Shown here piece by piece: positions 55,695 through 64,000 of a DNA stretch of 64,000 nt. This DNA is from Rhodobiaceae bacterium UBA4490 (GTDB lineage: Bacteria; Pseudomonadota; Alphaproteobacteria; Parvibaculales; Parvibaculaceae), in contig DGNO01000006.1 of NCBI GenBank assembly GCA_002389665.1, positions 218,525 to 282,524 on the forward strand, given 5' to 3'. The first letter of the stretch is position 1. Every line of letters starts with the position of its first letter. The position numbers were made by a program, and so were the translations under genes. Below the pieces are notes generated by a model that saw nothing but the letters and a program-made list of their open reading frames with translations, made no database searches and was not told where the DNA came from.

Positions 55695-57287
55695 TCAGAA
55701 AATCTGAAGCAGCAGAAGGCCGAGGAGGGAGAGGGCGCCGAGCCAGAGGGCGGCGCGGGTGCCGCGGCCGCCTTCGGTTTCCGCCTCGCGGATGGCTTTC
55801 AGGCTTTCCGGGTGAAGGCGCATGCCCTCCGGATTGCCGGCGGCATCGAGCGTGCGTTCGGCGCGGGCGAGCAGTTCGGGCAATTGCGAGAGGCTGCGCC
55901 CCAGCGCCATTGCCCCGTCGGCGGCTTCCTGTAGGCGGGCTTCCGGTCCGATGCGGCGCATCATCCAGTCGGCCAGAATGGGCTCGGAGGCTTCCCAGAT
56001 ATTGTGTTCCGGATCGAAGGAGCGTGCGACGCCTTCCACCACGACCATGGTCTTTTGCAGGAGAATGAGCTCCGGGCGCATGGCCATGTCGAACTGTTCG
56101 GTGACGAGAAAGAGCTGCGCCAGGAGCTTGCCCATGGAAACGTCCTTGGCTTCCTTGCCGAAGATCGGCTCGCCGATGGAGCGCAGCGCCTGGGCAAAAG
56201 TGGCGACGTCTTTATGGGGCGGCACATAGCCTGCCTCGAAATGCACTTCCGCGACACGCTGATAATCGCGTTTGACGAAGCCGTAGAGAATTTCGGCGAG
56301 GAAACGGCGCGAGCGTTCATCGAGCCGGCCCATGATCCCGAAATCGACCGGGATGAGCGTGCCTTCGCCGTCGACGAAAAGATTGCCCTGATGCATGTCC
56401 GCGTGGAAAAAGCCGTCGCGCGTCGCATGCAGAAGAAAGTTCTGGATGACCCGGTTGCCGAGGCGCTTCATGTCGTGGCCTGCCGCCTTCAGCGCTTCGA
56501 CATCGCCGGCGGGCACCGCATCGATCCATTCCAGCGTCAGCACATGGCGCGCGGTGCGGTTCCACTCCACTTCCGGCACGCGGAAGCCCGGATCTTCCGC
56601 CGTGTTCTCCGCCATCTCGGACATGGCCGCTGCTTCAAGGCGCAGGTCCATTTCCAGTTCAACGGAATTGGCAAGTGTCTCAACCCCTGCGCGCGGGCGC
56701 AGGCGCCGTGTCTCGGGCACCAGGGTTTCGAGTTTTTCCGCCGCCCAGAAAAACGCATCGAGATCGCGCTGAAAACGGGCCTCGACATCGGGCCGGAGCA
56801 CTTTGACGGCAACCTCCCGCGTGCTGCCATCCTCATTTTTCAGCGTGGCTTTATGCACCTGGGCAATCGAGGCGGCGGCGATGGGCTCGCTGAAACTTTC
56901 ATAAAGCGTGTCGATAGGCGCGCCGAGCTGATCTTCGATAATGCGGATCGCCTCTTCCTGCTCGAAGGGCGGCAATTGATCGCGCAGGCTGCCGAGATCG
57001 CCGGCAAGTTCCGGCCCGATCATGTCGGGGCGCGTGGCAAGAAACTGCCCGAGCTTGATATATGAGGGCCCAAGCTCGGCAAGCGCGGCGGAAAGCCGCT
57101 CGGCCATGTCCCCGCTTGTCTCCACCTTGCGCTCGAAGGGCAAACGCAATTTGGCGATGGGCCGGAGCGCAAGCGCTGCAGGCGGCAGATTGTCTTTCGC
57201 CAGATCGAGCTCGAAGAGCGCGTCATGGCGCGCCATCACGCGGGCGGCGCTCACCAGCCTTAGGAAATGCCGAAGACCCCGGATCAT
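55695..57287 (-). CDS. ubiB: Ubiquinone biosynthesis protein UbiB (ABC1 kinase-like)
   Basis: Atypical protein-kinase-like ATPase required for ubiquinone synthesis. 530 residues with the KxGQ motif (YIKLGQFLATRPD), the Ala-rich loop AAASIAQVHKA, the DGFFHADMHQGNLFVD catalytic loop and PVDFGIMG. The hydrophobic C-terminus (ALWLGALSLLGLLLLQIF) anchors it to the membrane. It starts right behind ubiE. Confidence 0.94.
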   Translation of the reverse strand: MIRGLRHFLRLVSAARVMARHDALFELDLAKDNLPPAALALRPIAKLRLPFERKVETSGDMAERLSAALAELGPSYIKLGQFLATRPDMIGPELAGDLGSLRDQLPPFEQEEAIRIIEDQLGAPIDTLYESFSEPIAAASIAQVHKATLKNEDGSTREVAVKVLRPDVEARFQRDLDAFFWAAEKLETLVPETRRLRPRAGVETLANSVELEMDLRLEAAAMSEMAENTAEDPGFRVPEVEWNRTARHVLTLEWIDAVPAGDVEALKAAGHDMKRLGNRVIQNFLLHATRDGFFHADMHQGNLFVDGEGTLIPVDFGIMGRLDERSRRFLAEILYGFVKRDYQRVAEVHFEAGYVPPHKDVATFAQALRSIGEPIFGKEAKDVSMGKLLAQLFLVTEQFDMAMRPELILLQKTMVVVEGVARSFDPEHNIWEASEPILADWMMRRIGPEARLQEAADGAMALGRSLSQLPELLARAERTLDAAGNPEGMRLHPESLKAIREAETEGGRGTRAALWLGALSLLGLLLLQIF

Positions 57288-57290
57288 CGC

Positions 57291-58094
57291 TTAAAGCCGC
57301 CAGCCGGAATGAATGGCCGCAACCCCGCCCGAGAGGTTGCGGTATTGCACGCGCGCAAAGCCCGCCTCGCGGATCATCGCGGCAAAGCGTTCCTGGTCCG
57401 GGAACTGGCGGATGCTTTCCACCAGATATTGATAAGGATCGGGATCGCCCGTCACCCAGCCGCCCATGCGCGGAATGACGGTAAAGGAATAGGCATCGTA
57501 AATCTTGTCGATACCGGGCAGCATCATCTGGCTGAATTCAAGACAGAGAAAGCGCCCGCCCGGTTTCAGCACCCGGTAAGCCTCGGCGAGCGCCCGGTCG
57601 ATATGCGTGACGTTCCGGATGCCGAAGGCGATGGTGTAGGAATCGAAACTCTTATCCGGAAAGGGCAGGCTCTCCGCATTGCCGCAAGTGATCTCCGTGC
57701 GCTCTTTATAGCCGCCCGCTTCCGCCCGCGCCTTGCCGACGCCGAGCATATGCGGATTGATGTCGCAAAGCGTGACATGGGCATGCGGCCCGGCCCGGTC
57801 CAGAAGCCGGAAGGCGACATCGCCCGTGCCGCCCGCCACATCGATATGGGCATAAGGACGCGTACTTTTGGGCGGTGCGAGCCAGGCGATCATCGCGTCT
57901 TTCCAGGGCCGGTGCAGCCCCCCCGACATCAGATCGTTCATCAGGTCGTAGCGCTCGGCCACTTTTTCAAAGACGCTATGGACCATGCCCTGCTTGGCGT
58001 CTTCTTCCACCGTGCGGAAGCCGAAATGCGTGGTGCGCTCTTCTGCCTCTTCGCGGGCGCCATGCTCAGGGGGATTTTCGGCCGGGCGTGCCAT
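57291..58094 (-). CDS. ubiE: Ubiquinone/menaquinone C-methyltransferase UbiE
   Basis: SAM-dependent C-methylation of the quinone ring. 267 residues from ATG 58094 (GAGGT upstream). [25 protein letters not shown] site [13 protein letters not shown], and the UbiE block [21 protein letters not shown]. First gene of the minus-strand run ubiE-ubiB-coaBC-dut. Confidence 0.95.
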   Translation of the reverse strand: MARPAENPPEHGAREEAEERTTHFGFRTVEEDAKQGMVHSVFEKVAERYDLMNDLMSGGLHRPWKDAMIAWLAPPKSTRPYAHIDVAGGTGDVAFRLLDRAGPHAHVTLCDINPHMLGVGKARAEAGGYKERTEITCGNAESLPFPDKSFDSYTIAFGIRNVTHIDRALAEAYRVLKPGGRFLCLEFSQMMLPGIDKIYDAYSFTVIPRMGGWVTGDPDPYQYLVESIRQFPDQERFAAMIREAGFARVQYRNLSGGVAAIHSGWRL

Positions 58095-58303
58095 GAGATA
58101 CCTCGTTTCGCCGCTTGCGCGTTTGTGACCCGGCGGGCCGGGCGCGACCATAGCCTACCGGGCTAAGCCGCGCTACGGTAAGGTGTTTTTAAAATCGTGT
58201 CGAAGCGCCGCAGCCGGGCTTTTTACTAGCCCTCGCCCAGGTCTGCTTAAACGAAGTCAGCCGAAGAACAGCCCCCCGAAAGAACAGCCTCGAAGAACAA
58301 CTT

Positions 58304-59209
58304 ATGCCCGAATTGCCCGAAGTCGAAACCGTCCGCCGGGGCCTGGAGCCTGCCATGGCGGGCAAGCGCATCACCCGCGCGCTCGCAAAGCGCCCCGATC
58401 TGCGCTTTCCATTGCCGGAGCGTTTTGCCGAGCGGCTGACCGGGCGGCGCGTCATGCATCTTGGGCGGCGGGCGAAATATCTTCTCGTGCATCTTGATGG
58501 CGGCGAGGTGCTGCTTTCGCATCTGGGCATGTCGGGCCGCTTTACGATCTGGCCTCCAAAAGGGGAAGGGGCGGCAAGCTCGCCCGGCGATTTCGCGCTG
58601 GAAGGGTCGATGGCGGGGCCGGACGGCGCAGGCCCTCACGATCATATCGTCCTCGATATGGAGGACGGCACGCGCATCGTTTATTCCGATCATCGCCGCT
58701 TCGGCTATATGGACCTCATCGGCGAGGCGGAGCTGCCGCAATCGAAACATTTGGCAAGCCTCGGGCCGGAGCCGCTCGGCAATGAATTCAATGCCGAATT
58801 TTTGGCGCAGCGTTTTGAGGGCAAGAAAGTGCCGCTCAAGGCTGCGCTGCTTGATCAGCATGTGGTGGCCGGGCTCGGCAATATATATGTCTGCGAGGCG
58901 CTGCACCGGGCGGGGCTTTCCCCGCGCCGCCAGGCTCAGAGTTTGAGCGCCAAGGGCGGCCGGCCGACCGAGCGGCTGGAGCGGCTCACCCGCGCGGTCC
59001 GCGAGGTCATTGCCGAGGCGATCGAGGCCGGCGGCTCGACCTTGCGCGATTACGCGCATACCGACGGCACGCTTGGCTATTTCCAGCACCGTTTCGCGGT
59101 TTATGACCGGGAAGGGGAAAGCTGTTCAAAGCCCGGCTGCAAGGGTAGGGTGGCGCGCATCGTACAATCGGGACGGTCGAGCTTTTTCTGCGGCACCTGC
59201 CAGCGCTGA
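58304..59209 (+). CDS. mutM: Formamidopyrimidine-DNA glycosylase (Fpg/MutM)
   Basis: Removes 8-oxoguanine and ring-opened purines. 301 residues. The N-terminus [13 protein letters not shown] supplies the catalytic P2 and E3, K58 is in [10 protein letters not shown], and the C-terminal zinc finger has C274, C279, C296 and C299. It is divergent from ubiE. Confidence 0.96.
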   Translation: MPELPEVETVRRGLEPAMAGKRITRALAKRPDLRFPLPERFAERLTGRRVMHLGRRAKYLLVHLDGGEVLLSHLGMSGRFTIWPPKGEGAASSPGDFALEGSMAGPDGAGPHDHIVLDMEDGTRIVYSDHRRFGYMDLIGEAELPQSKHLASLGPEPLGNEFNAEFLAQRFEGKKVPLKAALLDQHVVAGLGNIYVCEALHRAGLSPRRQAQSLSAKGGRPTERLERLTRAVREVIAEAIEAGGSTLRDYAHTDGTLGYFQHRFAVYDREGESCSKPGCKGRVARIVQSGRSSFFCGTCQR

Positions 59210-59315
59210 CCCGTCCTGCCTATAAGATGCCCGCCTATAAGATGGATGAACGCCATAAAGGCGGCAGAGCCGGGAAATAAATAAAGCCGGTCAAAAGACC
59301 GCGAGGGAGAGTGTC

Positions 59316-60089
59316 ATGGCTTATGAAACGATATTGGTGGAAACGCGGGGCAATGTCGGCCTTATCACCCTCAACCGCCCCGAGGCGCTGAACGCGCTGA
59401 ACAATCAACTGCTCGATGAGCTGATCGAGGCGGTGGGCACGTTCGATGCCGACCCGGCCATTGGCTGCATCGTGCTCACGGGCTCGGAAAAGGCCTTTGC
59501 GGCGGGCGCCGACATCAAGGAAATGCAGCCCAAATCCTATATGGATGTTTTCAAAGAAGATCTTTTCACGAAAGCCGACCGCATTGCCGAGGCCCGCACG
59601 CCGCTCATCGCCGCCGTTTCCGGTTATGCGCTGGGCGGGGGCTGCGAGCTTGCCATGATGTGTGATTTCATTCTGGCCGGTGACAATGCGAAATTCGGCC
59701 AGCCGGAAATCAATCTCGGCGTTATGCCGGGCATTGGCGGCACCCAGCGCCTTACCCGTCTCGTGGGCAAGTCGAAGGCGATGGAAATGTGCTTGACCGG
59801 GCGGATGATGAATGCCGAAGAGGCCGAGCGCGCCGGGCTCGTCAGCCGCATCGTGCCGAAAGGCGAGCTGCTTGAGGAGGCGATGAAGGCGGCAAGCACC
59901 ATTGCCGATAAATCCCTGCCCATCGCCATGATGACGAAAGAGACCGTGAACCGGGCTTACGAGACCACCTTGTCCGAAGGGGTGCGTTTCGAACGCCGGG
60001 TCTTCCATTCCATGTTCGCCACGCATGACCAGAAAGAGGGCATGACGGCTTTCACGGAAAAACGGGAGCCGAAATTCAAGGACGAATAG
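59316..60089 (+). CDS. Enoyl-CoA hydratase
   Basis: Hydrates trans-2-enoyl-CoA in beta-oxidation. 257 residues with the crotonase oxyanion-hole motifs [11 protein letters not shown] and [13 protein letters not shown], and both catalytic Glu regions: [18 protein letters not shown] and [13 protein letters not shown]. Very similar in layout to mammalian short-chain ECHS1. GGGAGAG upstream. Confidence 0.93.
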   Translation: MAYETILVETRGNVGLITLNRPEALNALNNQLLDELIEAVGTFDADPAIGCIVLTGSEKAFAAGADIKEMQPKSYMDVFKEDLFTKADRIAEARTPLIAAVSGYALGGGCELAMMCDFILAGDNAKFGQPEINLGVMPGIGGTQRLTRLVGKSKAMEMCLTGRMMNAEEAERAGLVSRIVPKGELLEEAMKAASTIADKSLPIAMMTKETVNRAYETTLSEGVRFERRVFHSMFATHDQKEGMTAFTEKREPKFKDE

Positions 60090-60206
60090 GCCTGTTTTTC
60101 CCGGCTTTTCTCCCCCTTTTCCCCGGCTCTTGCTGTGGCGGAGCGTCCTTAAAGGCCTTTGGCGGGAGAATAACGGCCCGAAAGGGGAAATTGCCCCTGT
60201 CGGGTG

Positions 60207-60235
60207 TTGACGCCATCAGGGCGCGGCAGTATAAC
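60207..60235 (+). promoter_or_regulatory. rpsT promoter
   Basis: TTGACG (60207-60212), 17-base spacer, TATAAC (60230-60235). It predicts a leader of about 118 bases before rpsT, long enough for S20-type translational control. I see no other content in 60090-60359. Confidence 0.65.
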
Positions 60236-60359
60236 GCCGCGTCCAGGCGCATGGGGCTTTTGCCCGCATGACGACAGGATTTGAGCGAGATAATCGTTAA
60301 CCGAAGAGAGATCGTAGGGGCCGGCCCCATGGGCGGCGGTTCTTACGCGGAAGGACAAG

Positions 60360-60626
60360 ATGGCGAATACACCTTCAGCCAAAAAAGCGATCCGCAAGAT
60401 CGAGCGCCGCACGGCCGTAAACCGCAACCGCCGCTCCCGTATGCGCACTTTTACGCGCAAGGTCGAAGAGGCGATCGAGCGCGGTGAAAAAGCTGCTGCC
60501 GAAGCCGCGTTCCGCGCCGCGCAGCCCGAGCTGATGCGCGCCGCTCAGAAAGGCGTGCTGCACAAGAACACCGCCTCGCGGAAAGTCTCGCGGCTCGCCA
60601 AGCGGATCAGCGCGCTGCCTGCTTAA
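60360..60626 (+). CDS. rpsT: 30S ribosomal protein S20
   Basis: 88 residues, basic: [20 protein letters not shown], then [15 protein letters not shown] and [24 protein letters not shown] upstream. rpsT beside dnaA is a typical alphaproteobacterial arrangement. Confidence 0.96.
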   Translation: MANTPSAKKAIRKIERRTAVNRNRRSRMRTFTRKVEEAIERGEKAAAEAAFRAAQPELMRAAQKGVLHKNTASRKVSRLAKRISALPA

Positions 60627-60673
60627 AAGCCGGGCAATCTGCATCGCTGCAAAGCGTGATCAATAAGTATTTA

Positions 60674-60691
60674 TTCCGTAATTTTACGGAA
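60674..60691. other. 18-base palindrome behind rpsT
   Basis: TTCCGTAA and TTACGGAA separated by two T, in an AT-rich stretch directly before the rpsT terminator. A protein-binding site or an extra stem of the 3' end. Confidence 0.35.
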
Positions 60692-60708
60692 ATTCGAACG
60701 TCACAAAA

Positions 60709-60733
60709 CCCGCGCCTCAGGCGCGGGTTTTTG
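60709..60733 (+). terminator. Rho-independent terminator of rpsT
   Basis: CCCGCGCC and GGCGCGGG with a 3-base loop, followed by five T. Confidence 0.85.
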
Positions 60734-61271
60734 TATGGCTTTGTGCTGCTGCAATACCTAGATGAAAGCCTCTAGGCAGTTGGTTTTAAAGCTCAATGCC
60801 AATTTGATACATGTCATAATTCCGCGTCACAGCGCGGTTTTAGCGCAGTGCAAAAAATCCTATGCGCGTTTCGCAAGTGTCATATATCGGCAACGCAGAC
60901 GCTGTCAGCACGAAGTTTTTTTGACGTTCCCGATTCCTTCCTATTGCCTCTCCCGGCCTCGCGCAGTATGGTTGACGCCCTGCTTGGGGGTTACGAATAC
61001 TGAATAAGCAAGTAATTGTGATCATTAAGCAAGTCGTTGTAAGTTTTCGCTCGCGCGTCTTTAAGTAATCATCATCATAAAAGCTTCTAGCTTGCAGAGA
61101 TAATGCTCCTGGAAACGTCCCGGCGTTTTCGGACTCGGCTTTTGCTGCTTGTTGGCGGACGATGGTGAATAAGGCGCGGCAACTTGCGGCGCGGTTGGTG
61201 CGGATTTGAAGGCCCTTCGAACGGCGGCTTATCGGGCGGCACGTTGGAGGGTATGTGTGGAAGAGGGACAG
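60734..61271. other. AT-richer non-coding region upstream of the rhodanese-dnaA genes
   Basis: About 540 bases. Visible items: a possible promoter TTGACG / GAATAC at 60972-61000 (17-base spacer), two GANTC sites (60932-60936 and 61132-61136) that the CcrM methylase would modify, and a near-match to a DnaA box (TTATTCACC on the minus strand, about 61166-61174). No cluster of DnaA boxes is seen, so I do not call it an origin. It probably contains the cell-cycle-regulated dnaA promoter. Confidence 0.45.
60972..61000 (+). promoter_or_regulatory. Candidate promoter for rhodanese-dnaA
   Basis: TTGACG (60972-60977), 17 bases, GAATAC (60995-61000); shifting by one base gives AATACT as -10. Confidence 0.35.
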
Positions 61272-61733
61272 ATGGCTGGCGTGGCGCCTGAATTATTATC
61301 CGGACAGGCAGAAGGCTATGCGGGCGACGTCAGTGTCGAGGAGGCCTGGCGCGTTCTGAAAGAAGATCCTGCAGCAAAGCTCATCGACGTGCGCACAAAG
61401 GCGGAATGGACCTTTGTCGGCATCCCCGATCTTGAGGGGATCGGACAGGAGCTCATGTGCCTTGAATGGCAGATGGCGCCCACCATGCAGGTCAATCCGG
61501 ATTTCACGGAGGCCCTTTCCGGCGCGCTGAAAGAGGCGGGCAAGGACGTGAACCTCTTTTTCCTTTGCCGCTCGGGTGCGCGCTCGCGCGCCGCGGCTGA
61601 GGCTATGACGAAGGCGGGCTTTACCGCTTGCCATAATGTCGCCGGCGGGTTCGAAGGCGATCTTAATGAGGCGCGCCACCGGGGCCGGAAAAACGGCTGG
61701 AAGGCGGCGGATCTGCCCTGGCGGCAGAGTTAG
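61272..61733 (+). CDS. Rhodanese-like domain protein
   Basis: 153 residues from ATG 61272 (AGAGGG upstream); GTG 61257 with GGAGG is an equally good start. One rhodanese domain: LIDVRTKAEWTFVGIPDL, and the active-site loop CRSGARSRAAAE with the catalytic Cys. It would transfer sulfane sulfur; substrate unknown. It lies between rpsT and dnaA. Confidence 0.88.
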   Translation: MAGVAPELLSGQAEGYAGDVSVEEAWRVLKEDPAAKLIDVRTKAEWTFVGIPDLEGIGQELMCLEWQMAPTMQVNPDFTEALSGALKEAGKDVNLFFLCRSGARSRAAAEAMTKAGFTACHNVAGGFEGDLNEARHRGRKNGWKAADLPWRQS

Positions 61734-61923
61734 CGGAATAAGTGCGGCCGGTTTTGCGGGGGCAGACCGGATAGGCGGAGCGGGGCCTTGCTTGCGGCGG
61801 CCCCATCCGGGTGGGGAGAGGCCTGAAGGCAGAAAACTGCCAAGGGAAAACGGAATTGCGGACCGGCCGGGCGTTTTGGCGCCCCGTCTTATGGTCCGCG
61901 TAACAGGGGTTAGCGGCGGTACC

Positions 61924-63483
61924 ATGTTGGAAAGGGGCGAGCAGGTAGCAGTGTCTGGCGGATCGGCGGATCGGCACGATCTCAAGTCCCAATGGGACCG
62001 CGTCAAGGCACGGCTGAAAGCGGAACTGGGCGAGGCGACCTATGTCAGCTGGTTCCAGTATGCCGACATGATCGGTGTGGGCGACGGCAAGATTGTGCTC
62101 TCCGTGCCGACACGTTTCATCCGCTCCTGGCTTCTCGCGCATCAAACGGAGCGTCTGGTCGGCCTGTGGCAGGACGAAGACCCCACGGTACAGAAGATCG
62201 AAATTCTCGTGCGCGATCCGATGCGCGGTGATGGCGGCGAGACGCCGAAGCCTGCCTCACCGGCTTCCTCTGCGCAGGCCGCAGCGCAAGCCGCCGTTCA
62301 GCCGTCGCCCGCCATGCGCGCAGCCGCCGCTGCTGCCCGCACGGGCGCCGCGCAAAGCGCACAAGGTGCGGCGCAGCAAACGGTCTATAGCGGCTATGCG
62401 TCCGGCCCCCTCGGCGATGGCAGCGAGGATCTCGGCGCGCCGCTCGATCCGCGCTTCACCTTCGAGAATTTCGTCGTCGGCAAGTCGAACGAACTTGCCC
62501 ATGCCGCCGCCCGCCGCGTTGCCGAAACGCGCGACGTCTCCTTCAATCCGCTTTTCCTTTATGGCGGGGTGGGGCTCGGCAAGACGCATTTGATGCATGC
62601 CATCGCCTGGGAAATCCGGCGCAAGCATCCCGAGCGCAAGGTGCTTTATCTTTCCGCCGAAAAATTCATGTACCAGTTCATCCGCGCGCTGCGCTTCAAG
62701 GACACGATGGCCTTCAAGCAGCAGTTCCGCACCGTGGACGTTTTGATGGTGGACGATGTGCAGTTCATCTCCGGCAAGGAATCGACGCAGGAAGAGTTCT
62801 TCCACACGTTCAACGCGCTGATCGACCATAACCGCCAGGTGATCATCTCCGCCGACCGCTCGCCCTCCGATCTGGAAGGTATCGAGGAGCGCATCCGCTC
62901 GCGCCTCGGCTGGGGCCTCGTCGCCGACATTCATCCGACCGATTATGAGCTGCGTCTCGGCATTTTGCAGGCCAAGGCGGACGAGATCATGAGCTCGGGC
63001 GGTAATATCGACATTCCCCCGGCGGTGCTGGAGTTTCTGGCACACCGGATCGTCTCAAACGTGCGCGAGCTGGAAGGCGGGCTGAAACGCGTCGTCGCTT
63101 ACGCCTCGCTGGTCGGCCGGCCCATTTCGCTTGAAATGGCGCAGGACGTGCTGCGCGATCTTCTGCGTTCCAACGAGCGTAAAGTGACGATCGAGGAAAT
63201 TCAGCGCCGGGTGGCGGAATATTACAATGTCCGCCTGGCCGACATGCTCTCCGCCCGCCGGGCCCGCGCCGTTGCCCGCCCGCGCCAGATCGCCATGTAT
63301 CTGTCCAAGCAGCTCACCACCCGCTCGCTGCCCGAGATCGGGCGCAAATTCGGCGGGCGCGATCACACCACCGTCATTCACGCGGTGCGCAAGGTCGATT
63401 CCCTGTGCAAGGAAGATGCGGGCCTCGAGGAGGATGTGGACCTGCTGCGCCGCATGCTCGAAGGCGGCCCGCCCGAGCTCTAA
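61924..63483 (+). CDS. dnaA: Chromosomal replication initiator DnaA
   Basis: 519 residues from ATG 61924; ATG 61891 and GTG 61951 (AGG upstream) are alternatives. Domain I (WDRVKARLKAELGEATYVSWF), an Ala/Gln-rich linker (about 110-160), the AAA+ domain with Walker A GGVGLGKTH (214-222) and VLMVDDVQFISGK, and the C-terminal DNA-binding signature GGRDHTTVIHAVRKV. The 190-base stretch before the start holds no gene. Confidence 0.96.
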   Translation: MLERGEQVAVSGGSADRHDLKSQWDRVKARLKAELGEATYVSWFQYADMIGVGDGKIVLSVPTRFIRSWLLAHQTERLVGLWQDEDPTVQKIEILVRDPMRGDGGETPKPASPASSAQAAAQAAVQPSPAMRAAAAAARTGAAQSAQGAAQQTVYSGYASGPLGDGSEDLGAPLDPRFTFENFVVGKSNELAHAAARRVAETRDVSFNPLFLYGGVGLGKTHLMHAIAWEIRRKHPERKVLYLSAEKFMYQFIRALRFKDTMAFKQQFRTVDVLMVDDVQFISGKESTQEEFFHTFNALIDHNRQVIISADRSPSDLEGIEERIRSRLGWGLVADIHPTDYELRLGILQAKADEIMSSGGNIDIPPAVLEFLAHRIVSNVRELEGGLKRVVAYASLVGRPISLEMAQDVLRDLLRSNERKVTIEEIQRRVAEYYNVRLADMLSARRARAVARPRQIAMYLSKQLTTRSLPEIGRKFGGRDHTTVIHAVRKVDSLCKEDAGLEEDVDLLRRMLEGGPPEL

Positions 63484-63900
63484 GCATCTCCGGGGACCTT
63501 CTCGAGAACCTTCGGCGCCGTCTCGCCGGGCTGATTCGCGCCCTCTTTCCTGTATGGCTCAGGCAAGGGTGCGGTCCCGGTTTTCCCCGCCCGCCGCGAA
63601 GTGCCCTAACGCCTTGAAAAAAGCGCCATTATCGGCCTCTCCTTTGCGCGAAAGACGTGCATTGGACAGGGCTTTTGCTATACTTCGGGCCCGGTGTGAG
63701 GCCGGTATCCAGCCTCGCGGGTCGGCGGCGTGGATGGCCTGGCAATAGCAGGCGCATCAGGGCGACCCTTCCTTTCTTGGCTGTCTGTGGTTAAGGGCGT
63801 GCGCGGAACCGCGCCGGCCTGCGGCAGGCCCGCCTCAAAGGCGCCCGGACTGGATGAAACGAGGCCCGTGAGGGGTAATGATGGAGAGTGTGGGGAAGCC
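63484..63900. other. dnaA-dnaN intergenic region
   Basis: 417 bases without a recognisable gene. TATACT at 63679-63684 is a good -10 box for dnaN, though its -35 is poor. GGCCTGC-G-GCAGGCC is a perfect palindrome near 63818-63832. A nine-codon frame (63878-63904) overlaps the dnaN start, probably by chance. Confidence 0.4.
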
Positions 63901-64000
63901 ATGAAGATAACGATCGAGCGCGGTGCCTTGCTGAAGTCGCTCAACCACGTTCAAAGTGTTGTGGAACGCCGTAACACCATTCCCATTCTCTCCAACGTTC
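63901..64000 (+). CDS. dnaN: DNA polymerase III beta subunit (sliding clamp), 5' end only
   Basis: Only the first 33 codons are inside the window: MKITIERGALLKSLNHVQSV, then VERRNTIPILSNV, the characteristic N-terminus of the beta clamp. It is cut by the right edge. Its place behind dnaA is the standard order. Confidence 0.92.
   Translation, partial: MKITIERGALLKSLNHVQSVVERRNTIPILSNV

Noticed and set aside
60627..61271. Replication origin between rpsT and the rhodanese-dnaA genes
   Set aside because: No cluster of DnaA boxes was found; only one imperfect 9-mer. In Caulobacter the origin lies apart from dnaA.
63878..63904. Nine-codon leader frame overlapping the dnaN start
   Set aside because: Too short and without a clear ribosome site; such overlaps arise by chance.

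Overview
The window is ordinary chromosomal DNA of a GC-rich alphaproteobacterium close to the replication-initiation genes. The evidence is the gene order (rpsT, rhodanese, dnaA, start of dnaN at the right edge), the alphaproteobacterial block lnt / XRE regulator / metK / trmB / rimP / nusA / ylxR / infB / rbfA / truB / rpsO / pnp, a Fur-type protein without the CxxC zinc motif, an Irr regulator, ubiquinone genes and the FabA/FabB/FabI set. Abundant acyl-CoA, HCCA-isomerase and SDR genes would fit a Parvibaculum-like or related lineage, but that is a guess. No tRNA, rRNA, CRISPR array, insertion sequence, phage or plasmid gene was seen.

Layout. 1-18.7 kb: a malic enzyme cut by the left edge (minus), then mutS, glnD, murJ, trpS, a DUF2333 protein, a universal stress protein, an Nfu-type Fe-S scaffold, tsaB-rimI, fur, plsC and miaB. 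18.7-38 kb: phoH, ybeY, corC and lnt with overlapping or abutting junctions, the XRE regulator, metK and trmB. The translation block rimP to pnp follows. A regulated cassette (HxlR regulator, divergent HCCA isomerase and SDR) is inserted between trmB and rimP. 38-42 kb: a DUF4893 lipoprotein-like or periplasmic protein, then fabI, fabB and fabA on the minus strand. 42-45.2 kb: irr, a rubredoxin-less rubrerythrin, a GlpC/HdrD-like Fe-S protein and a DUF3501 protein, which together look like an iron- and peroxide-responsive module. 45-52 kb: accessory genes (DHFR-like reductase, SH3 protein, 2-hydroxyacid dehydrogenase, MoeB/ThiF-like E1, Tat-exported PhoD, and a second HCCA isomerase plus SDR pair). 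52-58 kb, minus strand: ubiE, ubiB, coaBC, dut, an Rrf2 regulator and cysK. 58-64 kb: mutM, enoyl-CoA hydratase, rpsT, rhodanese, dnaA and dnaN.

The most interesting parts are: (i) the irr / rubrerythrin / Fe-S oxidoreductase / DUF3501 locus, with a near-consensus Irr box just upstream of a strong rubrerythrin promoter and a perfect 7-1-7 Fur-family palindrome at the irr promoter; (ii) two paralogous HCCA-isomerase + SDR cassettes whose SDRs both carry Phe in place of the catalytic Tyr; (iii) an HxlR regulator predicted to be made from a leaderless mRNA inside a symmetric operator; and (iv) three copies of a paired-palindrome dispersed repeat, two of which share an identical 33-bp stretch 27 kb apart. 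All functional statements rest on reading the translated sequence; no database search was run.
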